DNA of 64,000 nucleotides from Terfezia claveryi (taxonomy: Eukaryota > Ascomycota > Pezizomycetes > Pezizales > Pezizaceae): assembly GCA_015179025.1 (NCBI GenBank), contig WHUX01000149.1:62001-126000 (forward strand). The letters are read 5' to 3'. The notes below the pieces were generated by a model. That model was not told the DNA's origin, did not search any database, and saw nothing but the letters and a program-made list of their open reading frames with translations. The position numbers and the translations under genes are program-made. This document shows, piece by piece, positions 1-10,112 of the stretch (position 1 is its first letter; the number at the start of each line of letters is the position of its first letter).

Positions 1-386
1 CTAGAGTGATTGAAAGAGAAGTAAGTTCTCATATCAAGGTAATTAAGGAGACTGTTGCATACCTTGTAGAGTGATTGATGTTCGTCTGCATACTGAAGAC
101 CGTAGAAATGTTCCAGCATGCTTACAGTTAGTGATTTGCCGAATCGACGTGGGCGGCAGAAAAGTATGAATTTATCCAATTCGTGCAACTTAGAGATATA
201 GCGAGTACGATCGAAGTAAGCCTGACCCTCTCTCTGTACAAGATCGGAAAACGCCTTTGCTCCAGATCGGAAGTACTTCAATTCGCCATTAATTATCAGG
301 CTACTATCACCGACTCGGGCTCTCTTTGGTGAAGGCGCTGTGTGGGCGTGAGGCGGACTCCTCTTTATCCTCTTAGCTGGTAGCAT
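1..386 (-). CDS. AAA-ATPase-like protein, 5' exon (partial)
   Basis: This is the 5' part of a P-loop protein of the fungal AAA-ATPase-like type; its cellular role is unknown. The ATG is at 386-384 and exon 1 runs to 63 (108 codons, no stops). It begins with a short basic Pro-rich leader and contains the Walker A motif RPRRFGKS. A 62-bp GT..AG phase-0 intron fills 62 to 1, so the window edge falls exactly on the 3' splice site and exon 2 lies outside. It is an inverted near-copy of the gene at 1940-3367, but keeps the family-like RRFGKS where the other copy has RGFGKS, and lacks about 29 codons found after the start of the other copy. Confidence 0.75.
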   Translation of the reverse strand, partial: MLPAKRIKRSPPHAHTAPSPKRARVGDSSLIINGELKYFRSGAKAFSDLVQREGQAYFDRTRYISKLHELDKFILFCRPRRFGKSLTVSMLEHFYGLQYADEHQSLYKVCNSLLNYLDMRTYFSFNHS

Positions 387-455
387 TGTTGGAGATGAAG
401 GCGGTTGGGTTGACAAAAGTTTGCTGGAGAGGAGACAAACAAACTGGTACCGCAT
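1..455. repeat. Left arm of ~450 bp inverted repeat
   Basis: The reverse complement of this arm matches roughly 1819-2412, covering the 5' flank, exon 1 and intron of the AAA-ATPase-like genes. The two arms diverge by scattered substitutions and an ~87 bp length difference just after the start codon. The two genes therefore stand head to head across a 1.4 kb spacer. Confidence 0.8.
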
Positions 456-1297
456 CCACTGGCGAACAACAACGATCCTTGTCAGTTTAAAGATAATACA
501 CCTGACAGAGACCGTTATACCTCAGTGAGCGTGTTACCATCTGTAGGATGATATAATGTATGTAAATGAGCATGTATTTCCTAAGTCTATGTCGCCCGGC
601 ATATGACCCTATAGCATTGCCAAGCCTGACATACCTGACTAAGCAATCTATCTACGCTATGCACGTATGCATGTAGGCAGCTAAGTATGCGCTATGTGGT
701 AACTATGTACATAGTACCACACCATCCACCTATTTTATCACCTTTACTGCATAAGCTCGACCTATGTATACTATTTCAGTATTGCAACGTCAATCCAACT
801 ACATTGCGCGCACATTCTCATTTTTCTTTATAAGTTGGCTCAATGTCGTTTCCCAACGCCATATTTTCTTGCAATTTGTTCCTAACGAGTTCCTAGCTGC
901 TCGCCCTTCCATACATTAACATGGGAATTTTGGAGACGAAAAAGACGTAGAGTTTCCAGGCCTTCAAGCGCAGCTGCAAAAGAGGAGTATCACCGCCCCC
1001 AGAATCTGACTCATGTAGAGGAGCCAGCTCATATTGAACCACTGCTTTATCTCTTGATAGCTATGCCCAGGATGTAGTGTACGTTGATTGCAGATATCAT
1101 CCCGCTCCTTCTGACTCCATGCCTAGCGAGTTTGAATATCCTTGTGTGGCATAGGTGGCTTGGGTATAGAGAACTTGTAGGAGCGTAACAAAATGACAAT
1201 TGATCACAATTGACTGGGTGTAGATGTGTAAAATAATGCCCGAAATGTTGTAGTTGAATGTGTACTAGTGATAAAACAATTTGCACAATATGTTTGG
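456..1297. other. Spacer without a convincing gene
   Basis: No supported reading frame. Positions about 780-905 match, in reverse complement, 36925-37035 inside the insertion that splits the second Gypsy element, so part of this spacer belongs to a dispersed repeat family. The stretch 560-760 is rich in short TATG/CATA words. Confidence 0.5.
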
Positions 1298-1485
1298 CTC
1301 AACTCGTTTAGAACTCGTTATAAGAAACTCACAATTTTATATGTATTACTAAGCGAATACTTAAGAAACCTGCTAGTAACGAGGGTTTCTTATTTTCCCA
1401 TACAAATTCTGGCCGGACCGGAGCACTGTTTCTTATAACGGGAGGTTTCTTATAACGAGGGTTTCTTATAACGGGACTCCACTGT
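1298..1485. mobile_element. Pogo-like MITE (short TIR element)
   Basis: A ~190 bp AT-rich segment bounded by opposed copies of GTTATAAGAAAC. The right end carries three spaced copies and finishes ..GGGACTCCACTG followed by TA. The related locus at 36370-36405 keeps the same right-hand flank (CACTGATTTC) preceded by TATA but without this segment, so it looks like an empty site and supports TA-target insertion, as in pogo/Tc1-type elements. It encodes nothing convincing. Confidence 0.5.
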
Positions 1486-1505
1486 ACACTGATTTCTATG
1501 CTTAT

Positions 1506-1800
1506 TTGCACCATTGTACGGAGGTTGTGTGCTCGCTCATTTTCTCGCTCATTTTCCTGCTCATTTGCGCGCTGAATTCTAGGGTGATTTGCTCGCTCGA
1601 TTCTAGGCTGATTTGCTCGCTCATTTTCTCGCTCATTTGCCCGTGGATATCTAGGCTGATTTTCCAGGCTGATTTGCTCGCTCGATTCTAGGTGGTTTCT
1701 CGCTCATTTTCTTGCTCTTGTGCTCGCTCAATTCTTGGCTGGTTTGCTCGCTCATTTGCTCGCGCTCATTTGCTCACTCATTTTCCAACCTTCCTGGTCG
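1506..1800. repeat. Degenerate minisatellite (GCTCGCTC / TTCTAGGCTGA units)
   Basis: Tandem, imperfect 11-27 bp units built from TTTGCTCGCTC, ATTTTCTCGCTC and ATTCTAGGCTGA. The same array, in reverse orientation and with the same flank (CACTGATTTC..TTGCACCA), lies at 35640-36370. Translations of the array are low-complexity and are not genes. Confidence 0.85.
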
Positions 1801-1818
1801 GTCATCCTTAGGTAAGCG

Positions 1819-2412
1819 ATGGTACCAGTTTGTTTGTCGCCACAAACTTTTTAGTCTCATGCCAAGCCTCTACGAGCAAAGTTAGCTTCGCATTTGCCAA
1901 ACTTTTTGTCAACCCAAATACCTTCATCTCCAACATTCAATGCTTTTCCTCTCTTCCCATCTTCGAATTCTGACCCCAATATCGTCTACTGTTTGGCCGT
2001 TGTGCCCTCTCTCCCACTCGCTTGCCTCACTACCGGCTAACAGGATAATGAGGAGTTTGCCTCACGCCCACACAGTGCCTTCACCAAAGAGAGCCCGAGT
2101 CGGTGATAGTAGCCTGATAATTAACGGCGAATTGAAGTACTTCCAATCCAGCTCAACGGCATTTTTCGGGCTTGTACAGGCAGAGGGTCAGGCTTACTTC
2201 GATCGTACTCGCTATATCTCCAAGTTGCACGAATTGGATGATTTCATCCTTTTCTGCCGCCCACGCGGATTCGGCAAATCACTAACTGTAAGCATGCTGG
2301 AACATTTCTACGGTCTTCAGTATGCAGACGAACATCAATCACTCTACAAGGTATACAACAATCTCCTTAATTACCTTGATACGAGAACTTACTTCTCTTT
2401 CAATCACTCTAG
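1819..2412. repeat. Right arm of inverted repeat
   Basis: Mirror image of 1-455. It holds the promoter-side flank, exon 1 and the 62-bp intron of the rightward AAA-ATPase-like gene. The intron occupies 2351-2412 (GTATAC..TCTAG). Confidence 0.8.
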
Positions 2413-3367
2413 GGTCTTGATGTGCAAAAGGATATCGATGAAAGAAGAGTGAACCCCGGACAGTACTTCGTCTTGAAATTCGATTTTTCCCAAATCAGAC
2501 CCAGACCAGACCTTTCGGAGGCGAATGAGGAACTCAGACCCAGGCCAGACCTTTCGGAGGCGAAGGAGGAACTCATCGCTTTCTTGAATGAGACCATCAA
2601 GGAATTCTATGGAAAATATGCTGCCTACTTGGGCGTTAACTTTACTGATCTATGTCAAAATGTTGACAATCGATTTCCCAACCTTAGTCTTCGGCGGTGT
2701 GCCAGATCAGTTCAATATGCGATTCAGCAGGACGAGCGACTTGCTGGTATCAAAGGGATCTACGTGCTCATTGACGAGTACGATTCCCTTCCTAATAGGT
2801 ACCTCGACCTACCCGGTACCATCGGAGGATCCGAGATCGCTTGGGATAACACACCAATCGGAGGCACCTTCAGATCTTTCTGGGCTACACTAAAGTCATT
2901 AGGCACAGAAGGGATCATTAAAAAAGTTTTCATTACGGGCATATCACCGCTCTCCTTATCCACTCTCGGCAGTGCGTTCAATGTGGCGAGAAATTTGTCA
3001 TTCCACAAGGGCCTAGCCGGGCTTTGTGGTTTGACATCTTCGGACTTGGAAGACGCCCTGATGGGGATCTACGAGGACCCTAAAGTCTACGACCGTTTTC
3101 TTTCAGAAATGACTGAATTTTACAATGGATATCATTTCTGTCGAGATACAACGGTGAAAACAGTTTACAACACGGAGACGTGCTTGGCGTATCTTCAGTC
3201 TCGTATCGAGGGAGTAACACCAGCGACTCAAAACCCGGCAAACTCCTAAGTTTTTCTCAGGAGATTTGCTACTTCAGCGCTATGACGGTACTTCTCTACT
3301 AACGGAGGAACATACGCCAAGTGACCGGTGGTGCGAGGGCAAGAACGAGCTGGTCGCCAAGAAATAA
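1940..3367 (+). pseudogene. AAA-ATPase-like protein, frameshifted near the 3' end
   Basis: Exon 1 is 1940-2350, the intron 2351-2412 (62 bp, phase 0), and exon 2 runs in frame from 2413 to a stop at 3247-3249, giving 415 codons. Walker A reads RPRGFGKS (residues ~108-115) and a Walker B-like segment reads VLIDEYDS. A tandem 39-bp duplication (2497-2535 and 2536-2574) repeats 13 residues. Past the stop the likely original C-terminus continues in the +1 frame (..RYDGTSLLTEEHTPSDRW..) to a stop at 3365-3367, so a frameshift or deletion near 3240 truncates the product. No C-terminal nuclease domain is seen. The family is expanded in some fungi; its function is unknown and P-loop assignment is by motif. 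Confidence 0.75.
2497..2574 (+). repeat. Perfectly framed 39-bp tandem duplication
   Basis: Two adjacent 39-bp copies differing at three positions encode RPRPDLSEANEEL and RPRPDLSEAKEEL inside exon 2 of the AAA-ATPase-like gene. The duplication is a multiple of three, so it kept the frame, and the few differences suggest it is young. Confidence 0.85.
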
Positions 3368-3499
3368 AATAGAGTTGATAATTCGCGAGGAAAAATAAAT
3401 AAATGGGAAATAACTTTTATTGTAAAAGAAGCTTGAACGTTCGTGTTCAGCTTTTCAAAGAACTCCAAAACCTCCCTCCTCACACGAAACTACAAAACC

Positions 3500-3945
3500 T
3501 AACTTTTGTAATGACCGTCGTGCCAAAAACTGGCACGACTTTCAAACGGAACCCCCTTTATCCGACGCTAAAAACCAATTCGTTTTCGCTCTGATTCGGC
3601 CCAATAATCCCTTCTTGCGACAGTCGTGTTGACACTTAAACGACTTCCACGTTCCAGAATCCATTAGAATCTTCCTGGCGATACCCGAAAACAAGAAAAC
3701 ACGTAGGAGCCCAAAAAAACTCAATCCAATCGAGAGTCGTGCCAATTTCCGGCACGACTGTCGATATTCGGCAACACACACATTTTCACAGAGTGAGCGG
3801 GTTCTATTTTGACAGTCGTGCTACAAAAAAGTCCTAAACTTGCAAACGCACAGAAGCAAAAACCTTGTATGCGATAAATCAAAATTTTCACGTGCTAGTT
3901 GGGAGTCATCCAGAAATTGGCACGACTGTCAACGGAAAACCCACT
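3500..3945. repeat. Cluster of GTCGTGCC/GGCACGAC hairpin motifs
   Basis: The motif GACAGTCGTGCC or its complement appears at least six times. Two pairs form tight hairpins: 3519-3541 (GTCGTGCCA, 5-nt loop, TGGCACGAC) and about 3733-3757 (AGTCGTGCC..GGCACGACT). Single arms lie near 3621, 3815 and 3918. No gene is convincing here. It may be a set of TIR ends or protein-binding sites. Confidence 0.6.
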
Positions 3946-4132
3946 TGCATGCATAAACATAAATATATCCAAAAAAAATGACTAACTAAACATAAATATA
4001 AAACTTCGTAATAAATAAAACAAATAAAATGATAAAAAAAAACTCAACTCCATGATAACCCATAATAAACTAAAAACTAAAGAAAAATCAAAAAAATCAA
4101 AAAAATCAAAAAAAATTTCCATTCCTCTCAAA

Positions 4133-4358
4133 ATGCCAGCGATAAGAGACTTCGAAAAGGCATTGGATGGCGACGAAAAAGGGAACTTCATGCCTATCAA
4201 GTACAGCAACTTTGAACTCAAATTTATGCTTCAAGACTTTGTATGTTAACACCTTAGCTCCAGTTCCATATAACTTACGTGCTTTTCAACAACCTCTATT
4301 CTAGCTACCTACCAAATATGACTATTGCCTGCATAGGCATAGCGCCCCCTTAGCATAG
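4133..4358 (+). CDS. Possible two-exon small protein (53 aa)
   Basis: ATG at 4133, exon 1 4133-4240 (36 codons), a GTATGT..TTCTAG intron at 4241-4304 (64 bp, phase 0), then 17 codons to TAG at 4356-4358. The 5' splice site is a perfect fungal consensus and the protein starts MPAIRDFEKALDGDEKGNF. No family is recognised. The stop lies 5 bp before the target duplication of the Gypsy element, so the original gene may have been longer and cut by that insertion. The call rests on splice signals only. Confidence 0.25.
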
Positions 4359-4368
4359 TAGCTATACT

Positions 4369-4924
4369 TGTAACAAGGGCTCTGGGGGACAAGGCGACCA
4401 AGGGGTACGCCAGGGAAGTGGCAGGGGGCAATCGCACACGTAGGAGCGCTACGTGTGTGATTGGGGAAAAGGCTAGGGTAAGGCACACGTAGGAATGCTA
4501 CGTGTATGACCAGGGGAAGACTGAGACGGGGGCAAGGGCAAGAGGCAAAAGGCAGAGAGAGGCAGAGGGCAAGGGACACGAAACATGCGGAGGCAGTTGC
4601 CGCGTGTGTTAAGGGAGGCAGCTGTACTGCAGAGTTGTTTGTTCGAGGCAAGGATGTGCACAAGGGAGGTGCACAAGCGCTGGAGGAAGCAAGGTCCTGT
4701 ATTGGGTATATAAGACATTGGATGGGGATCCAACGAGAGGGCGGAGAGAGCAGGCTATATATACAGGATTCCTTCCTAGCTGGCCAAGGCCACTGGAAGG
4801 AATAAGGTTTCCGAGACCCCTTATCTCGGGAACAGAGATAACAACGATATCAATCAACAATAACGAGAGTCGGACGGAATCCCGTCTGACTCTCAAACCT
4901 GGCTAGGAAAGGACGGTTGTGACA
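4369..4924 (-). repeat. 3' LTR of Gypsy copy 1
   Basis: Starts TGTAACAAGG and ends GGTTGTGACA on the plus strand. On the minus strand it carries a TATA-like stretch (CTGTATATATAGCC, about 4752-4766) that probably serves the LTR promoter. The internal purine tract follows immediately at 4925. Confidence 0.93.
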
Positions 4925-5129
4925 CTATCCCCCCTTTAGGCTCGGAGCCTCAGCGACGAAAGACAAGGCGAAAGGCAAGACAAAAACAAACAAACAAAAC
5001 AGGCGACTAAAACCAATAACCCATAACACAACCCCAATGCCAGAAGTACATACCAACAATAATCCCAACAACAACAACAATAACAACAGCGACAAAACAA
5101 CCCTAATAACCAATTCCAGGATGACAAGA

Positions 5130-5335
5130 ATATCATTGGGCGGGGCGAGGCTTTCGGGGGTAACGCTAGTGGAACAGGGTGACCAAGTCCTGTGCGTTTT
5201 CCAGGTCCTCCACTGGTTGCCAGGTCATCTCCTCATCCCCCAACCATTTGACCTTATATTGCAGGTGCCCATACCTTCTTCGTGAGTCCAGCACTTCCTC
5301 TACCTCCTATTCCTCCTCACCTTCGATAACCACGG
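5130..5335 (-). pseudogene. Gypsy copy 1 chromodomain (C-terminus of integrase)
   Basis: The minus strand reads VEEVLDSRRRYGHLQYKVKW followed by LGDEEMTWQPVEDL, a typical chromodomain with its aromatic cage residues (Y, W, W). In chromoviruses this domain binds methylated histone tails and steers integration. A TAG just before it (within an EEE tract) and one after the domain interrupt the frame. It sits between the integrase core and the purine tract, the usual place. Confidence 0.85.
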
Positions 5336-5485
5336 GGGGAGGTGGAGGGTGTTTCTGGCTGGGGAGAGGGTTGCTAGCGGCAGGCTTGATCTCGGAGACA
5401 TAGACGACTGGATGTTATTTGATGTCCTTGGGGAACCTCAGGCGGTAGGTATGAGTACCTACAGCGGCCAACACCTCAAATGGAC

Positions 5486-6574
5486 CTAGGAACTTGTGGT
5501 CGAGCTTGCGGGAGGGCCGTTCTGTTCGGAAGTGCCGGCTGGAGAGCCATACTTTGTCGCCTGGCTTATACTGGGGGCTAGCAACCGTGAGCCGTTGGCA
5601 TATTCGGCTTGCCTGGCTTGGGCATACCTCAGCTCTGCCTTCAGAGTCGAGTGGAGCTCAGCGATTCCGGCTGCGAATTCCTTGGCTGGGGGTTGGGCTT
5701 TCTGCAGGGGAGCTAGGGTGTCCACGAATTGGGGGTGCCAACCGTAATTGGCTAGGAAAGGAGAGGTTTTGGAGGATTCCGAGAACTGGTTGTTCGTGGC
5801 GAATTCGCAGGTGGCCAGCAGTGAAACCCAGTTATCCTGCTGGTAGTTGACAAAGGCCCGCAGATATTGCTCCATAATGGCGTTCATCCTCTCCGATTGA
5901 CTATCCGTCTGGGGGTGATATGCGGTTGACAGGCGTACTTTGATCCCCAGAAGTTCGCAGAAGGCTTGCCAGAATTCTGAGGTAAACTGAGGGCCACGGT
6001 CAGATACGATCGACTCAGGAAGGCCATGGTATTGGAATACATTATTGAGGTAGAGATTGGCTAACTCTAGGGTAGAGCAGGTGTCCCAGCAAGGTATAAC
6101 ATACCTCATTTTCGTCAACCGATCTACCACTATCAAGATGGCATTGAACCCCGAATCTTCTGGCAACCCTGTCACGAAGTCCATAGTTAGGTGCAGCTAC
6201 GGCCGATCAGGGATATCCAGAGGTTTTAGGGTCCCATATGGGGCGTGGTGGACAGGCTTAGGACGCTTGCAAACGTGGCAGTTCCATACGTACCGCTCCA
6301 CGTCCTTCTATTGGTCAATCCATGTGTATTCCCTGGCCAGAAGCTCTAACGTTTTGGCCACTCCAGGGTGACCTGCAACCAGGCTGTCATGGTGTTCCTT
6401 GATTAATCGAAGGCGCAGCTCTCCTTCCGGCACATACAGCCGTTCGAGGTGGTAGAGGAGGCCTTCCTGGACGGTACAATCGGCTAGGGAGATCTTAGGG
6501 TAGTGGCGCTGGCCAGAATCCACTGCGGTGATAATTTCCTTGGCCAGGGAGTCGTCCTCATATGCCTGTCTCAC
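5486..6574 (-). pseudogene. Gypsy copy 1 integrase (zinc-binding and catalytic core)
   Basis: 6308-6574 encodes the N-terminal zinc-binding part (..HHDSLVAGHPGVAKTLELLA..). 5486-6184 encodes the RNase H-fold core, with the catalytic acids recognisable in MDFVTGLPE, VSDRGPQF and SQSERMN. The usual DGQ before the Glu is DSQ here. The two open parts are separated by nonsense codons near 6190-6306. Integrase joins the cDNA ends to target DNA in the nucleus. The reading frame is lost after residue ~190 of the core ORF, before the chromodomain. Confidence 0.88.
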
Positions 6575-6584
6575 TAGTTGTCAG

Positions 6585-6692
6585 AGGTCAGCCTCAGCTT
6601 CCGCATCAGCCTCAGCCTCAGCTTCCGCATCAGCCTCAGCCTCAGCTTCAGCTTCCGCATCAGCCTCAGCCTCAGCTTCCGCAAGGGTATTG
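6585..6692. repeat. Hexanucleotide expansion in Gypsy pol (Ala-Glu/Ala-Asp linker)
   Basis: Tandem CCTCAG/CTTCCG/CATCAG hexamers give a run of alternating Ala with Glu/Asp on the coding (minus) strand, between RNase H and integrase. The matching place in Gypsy copy 2 (about 34850-34880) has only three to four such units, so the linker grew in copy 1. Confidence 0.8.
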
Positions 6693-6862
6693 GCCGCCAG
6701 GTCGAGATTTTCAGGTTTCAGTACCACCTGATTTTGGTACTTCAGCCTTTCATCCCCCCCTTTAGGGAGATCTCCTGATCTCCTGGTCAGTGCATCCGGC
6801 TTACCCCCAGCCTTTCCCGGCCGATACCTTATCTTGAAGTTAAACTGAGAGAGAAATTCCGA

Positions 6863-7280
6863 CTACCTAGCCTGTCGGCAATTTAGCAATTTGGTAGTTG
6901 TGAAGTACTCTAGGTTCTTATGGTCAGAGAGGACCTCGATAACCCCCTTTGCCGATTCCAGGTGTAGTCTCCATTCCTCGAATGCTCGCACAATAGCCAT
7001 TACCTCCTTATCATAGATTTCGTAATTACACTCCGCTAGGGAGTGCTTTTTGGAGAAATAGGCCACTGGGTGGAGGACTCCATCGACATACTGGGACAGG
7101 ATTCCGGTGGAGACATAGTCCGAGGCGTCCGTTTCCACGATGCACTCGCTATCAGGGTCAAAATGGGCCAGGATTGGGGCTGAGCAGAAGGCTTTCTTGA
7201 GGTTCTGGAAGGCAGATTAGGCTTCTGGATTCCAGTGGAAGGCCCTTCTTGTCAGGTGTGAGCTAGCTTTTACCTTCATT
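6863..7280 (-). pseudogene. Gypsy copy 1 RNase H domain
   Basis: Contains the Ty3/Gypsy RNase H pattern: [35 protein letters not shown], then [10 protein letters not shown]. The conserved Asp, Glu and Asp are present. This domain removes RNA from the RNA:DNA hybrid during reverse transcription. The open part is 6863-7138; the stretch up to 7280 carries the upstream [14 protein letters not shown] segment, broken by a stop. Confidence 0.85.
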
Positions 7281-8173
7281 TTCGTCAAGGCCGTCAGGGG
7301 TTCCATGATTCTTGAGTATTCTAGGATAAATCAGCGGTAGAAGTTGGCAAATCCTAGGAAGGCCTACATATCTTTCAAATTGGCTGGGGTTTCCCACTCT
7401 TGGATTGTAGCAACTTTGGCGGGGTCCATCCTAATACCTTCCGTAGTTATGATCAAGCCCAAGTACTTTACCTCTTGGACGTGGAATTCGCATTTTTCAG
7501 GCTTAAGGTACAGCCCAGCCTGCTCCAGCTTCTCCAAGACTTGCCTGACATGGATTTTATGCTCTGCCAGAGTATCTGAATAGATCAAGATATCGTCGAG
7601 GTAAGCCATGCAGAACATGTCCAGGAAGTCTCGCAGAGTGTCGTTAATAAAGTGTTGGAAAGAGGCCGGGGCATTGGTTAAGCCGAAGGGCATGACGTTG
7701 TACTCGAAATGGCCGTAACGTGTTCGGAAGGCAGTTTTCCACTCCTCCCCCTCAGCGATCCGTACCAGGTTGTACGCCCCTCTCAAGTCCAATTTGCTGA
7801 ACTATTTTGCCTTGGAAAGCCTGGCTAATGTCTCCTGGATTAGGGGTAGGGAGTACCTGTTTTTAACCGTTATCTCGTTTAGGCCCCAGTAATCGACACA
7901 CAACCAGAGAGAGCCGTCTGACTTCTTCATGAATAGCACCGGGGCACCCACTGGAGAGGAGCTGTAGCGAATGAAGCTCTTGTTGAGGTTTTCCTCCAGA
8001 TACTTTTTCAGAGCTTCCAGTTCCATCCAGGACATCCCATAGAGAGGTCCATAAGGGGGAGTCTTACCTTCTACTAGCGGGATTGTATGGTCGTATGGTC
8101 GATGGGGGGCAAGCTTCTCCGCGGCTTTCTCAGAGAACAAGTCAATGAATTCGTGGTATTCATCCGGCACCAT
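7281..8173 (-). pseudogene. Gypsy copy 1 reverse transcriptase
   Basis: 7802-8173 holds the fingers ([20 protein letters not shown].. and [19 protein letters not shown]). 7364-7792 holds the palm with [13 protein letters not shown] and the catalytic [13 protein letters not shown] (from TGG, Trp in [11 protein letters not shown]) separates the two. The conserved DYRGLN reads DYWGLN, a CGG-to-TGG change. The domain copies element RNA into DNA inside virus-like particles. The copy is inactive as read. Confidence 0.92.
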
Positions 8174-8482
8174 GGACTTCTATTCTTCCTTGGACTGCAG
8201 CTTATTGATTTCCAGGTTAACTTCGCAGATTGATAGAGTATGGGCTTTCAGCTTGTACCTTCTGGTAAGGTAAGCAAAGGCCCCTGCTCCAATGAAGTTG
8301 ATATCGAAGGGTTTTAGTGGGGGGGTTTCTGCCATCACCTGGCTAGGATCCTCTATCGGGGGTGGTAGGGCACATAATCCTTTAACGGCAGTCTATAGGG
8401 CACCGCAGTGCTTTTCGCAATACCCGCTGTTAAAGTTCAAGGTGTAAGAGCCAAAGTTAATGGAGACATCATGCATTCGGAG

Positions 8483-8845
8483 CTAGGGGATCCCCAGGAT
8501 AATGGAGTATTTGAGCTTGGTTACAAACATGGGGAGGCTTTCCGAATGGTCTCCAATGGCACTAGGTAGGCATGCGAGGTCGGTAATAGCCCCGGAAGAG
8601 ATAGGTCGGCCATTAATGACATCAAGAAGGCGGGGGGTCTTTAGCTTGGCTGTTGGTATCGAATTTTTACTGACAAAGGTCTGATCAATAAAGGCTATTC
8701 TTGAAGCACCACAATCTATGAGAGCTGATATTACCACTGTTTTACCATTGAATTTAACAGTTATTGGTACTACAAAATGCTCGCCAAACAAGCGAGATTT
8801 GTCAACAGATATAGATGCAGGAACAGAGAAAGATGACAAAGACAA
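8483..8845 (-). pseudogene. Gypsy copy 1 retropepsin-like protease
   Basis: Contains ALIDCGASRIAFID, the aspartic protease active-site loop with Asp-Cys-Gly in place of Asp-Ser/Thr-Gly, and ends in YSIILGIP, the usual flap-to-RT boundary ILGxPW. It would cleave the polyprotein. It lies between the gag zinc knuckle and the RT, as expected. About 300 nt on its RT side (8180-8480) has a broken linker frame. Confidence 0.8.
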
Positions 8846-8899
8846 ATGACCCAGGATAGGTCCCTTACTAGTGTCAGTGACTAGGCAAGGGACAGGGCT

Positions 8900-10076
8900 T
8901 TTCCCGACTCATCAACCTCCTCAATCCTAGATTCGGAGATAGCGTGAGCGGCCATCAAGCGGTTTTTGCGGAGGAGACATGCCACGATAAAATGGTCCCC
9001 TTTCCCGCATGCTATACACAGCCCGTTCATTCGGCAGCGATCTCTCTCCTCCTAGGTTAACCGTGGCCTACCTGCGGATAAGTCCATAGGCGTGGCACCA
9101 CCTGCCACGAGAGAGGGGTGCGTGGGTTTGTTGGCCGAGACCAGGACTTGGGCAGGCTTGGGGGTCGGTTGCTGTTGTTGGTGTTGCTGTAGTTGGTGTT
9201 GCTGTAGTTGCTGAGGTGAGTGGGTGGCAGGACGGAAGGTAAGGCGGTGTTTCAACCTAGCCATCTGTTGTTCTACCCTGGATACCTGGTCGATTAATTC
9301 GTCGAGACTCTTGGTCTCTGGGAGGGTGACCATGGCCTGTTGAAGTTCGTCATTCAGTCCCTCCTGGAACTGCTCGAGCTTTGACTGGTCATTCCACAAT
9401 ACTTCTGCTGCCAGCCTGGAGAACTCTGCCACATATGTGGACAGATCCGAATTACGTTGTTTCAGGGCTCGGAGGGCTCGGCTAGCCATGCCCACAGTAT
9501 CAGGGTCCCCAAAAGCCCTGTCTAGAATAGCGAAGAGTGCCGGGATGCCGTCCAGCTTAATCCCAATCTCGAGGACATATGGCTGGATTTGATCTACTGC
9601 CTTACCCTCCAGCAGGGCAAAGACATAAGCCAATCGGTGTTGCTTGGATGGGAATCTGGCTGAGTCCCCATTGAGTTTGAGGTTTACTGAGTTCTTTCAA
9701 GCTCGGAGGCGAGCCCAATCCCCATTGAATTTGGGGGGGTTGGAATACTTTCGGTTTTGGTGGTTGGTGTGGAGGGTGGGGTTGCCGACATAGCGGCCAT
9801 AGCGTAGTTGAGGGTCTGGATTGTGGTTCGTTCGTTGGCCAGAGTGATGGTGGCATTGTCAAAGTCGTTTTGGAGTACTGTGATTTCTTCATCGGCGGAT
9901 CTCAGTTTTCATTCAGCCACAGCCAAGCTATTGCCGAGTTCGGCCCCGATGGCATCCATGGCCTCGAAGATGTCGATAATCTCTCGACGATAGGCATTCA
10001 ATTCGTTCGGTCCTGAGGGTATAGGGGAGTTCCTCCAGGTTTGAAACCTGATAGTGGGTGGAGGGGTTCTGGACAT
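8900..10076 (-). pseudogene. Gypsy copy 1 Gag
   Basis: Probable start is the ATG at 10076 (MSRTPPPTIRFQTW..), 36 nt inside the 5' LTR. 9052-9633 is the open capsid-like core (AYVFALLEGKAVDQIQPYVL.., then a Gln-rich linker). A CCHC zinc knuckle CIACGKGDHFIVAC lies at about 8981-9022 after a TAG. An early TGA follows residues ..LAVAE; copy 2 has a TGA at exactly the same place. A C/G homopolymer near 9740 shifts the frame before the core. Gag packages the element RNA. Confidence 0.82.
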
Positions 10077-10112
10077 GACAGCATACCAGTTGGTCGAGAA
10101 GATCCAACGTAG

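Noticed and set aside
4322..4896. Several ~90-codon frames on both strands
   Set aside because: They fall within the Gypsy LTR, recur in the other LTR, and are noncoding.
6528..6765. Three overlapping plus-strand Ser/Ala/Pro-rich frames
   Set aside because: They are shadows of the hexamer repeat in the Gypsy pol gene on the opposite strand.
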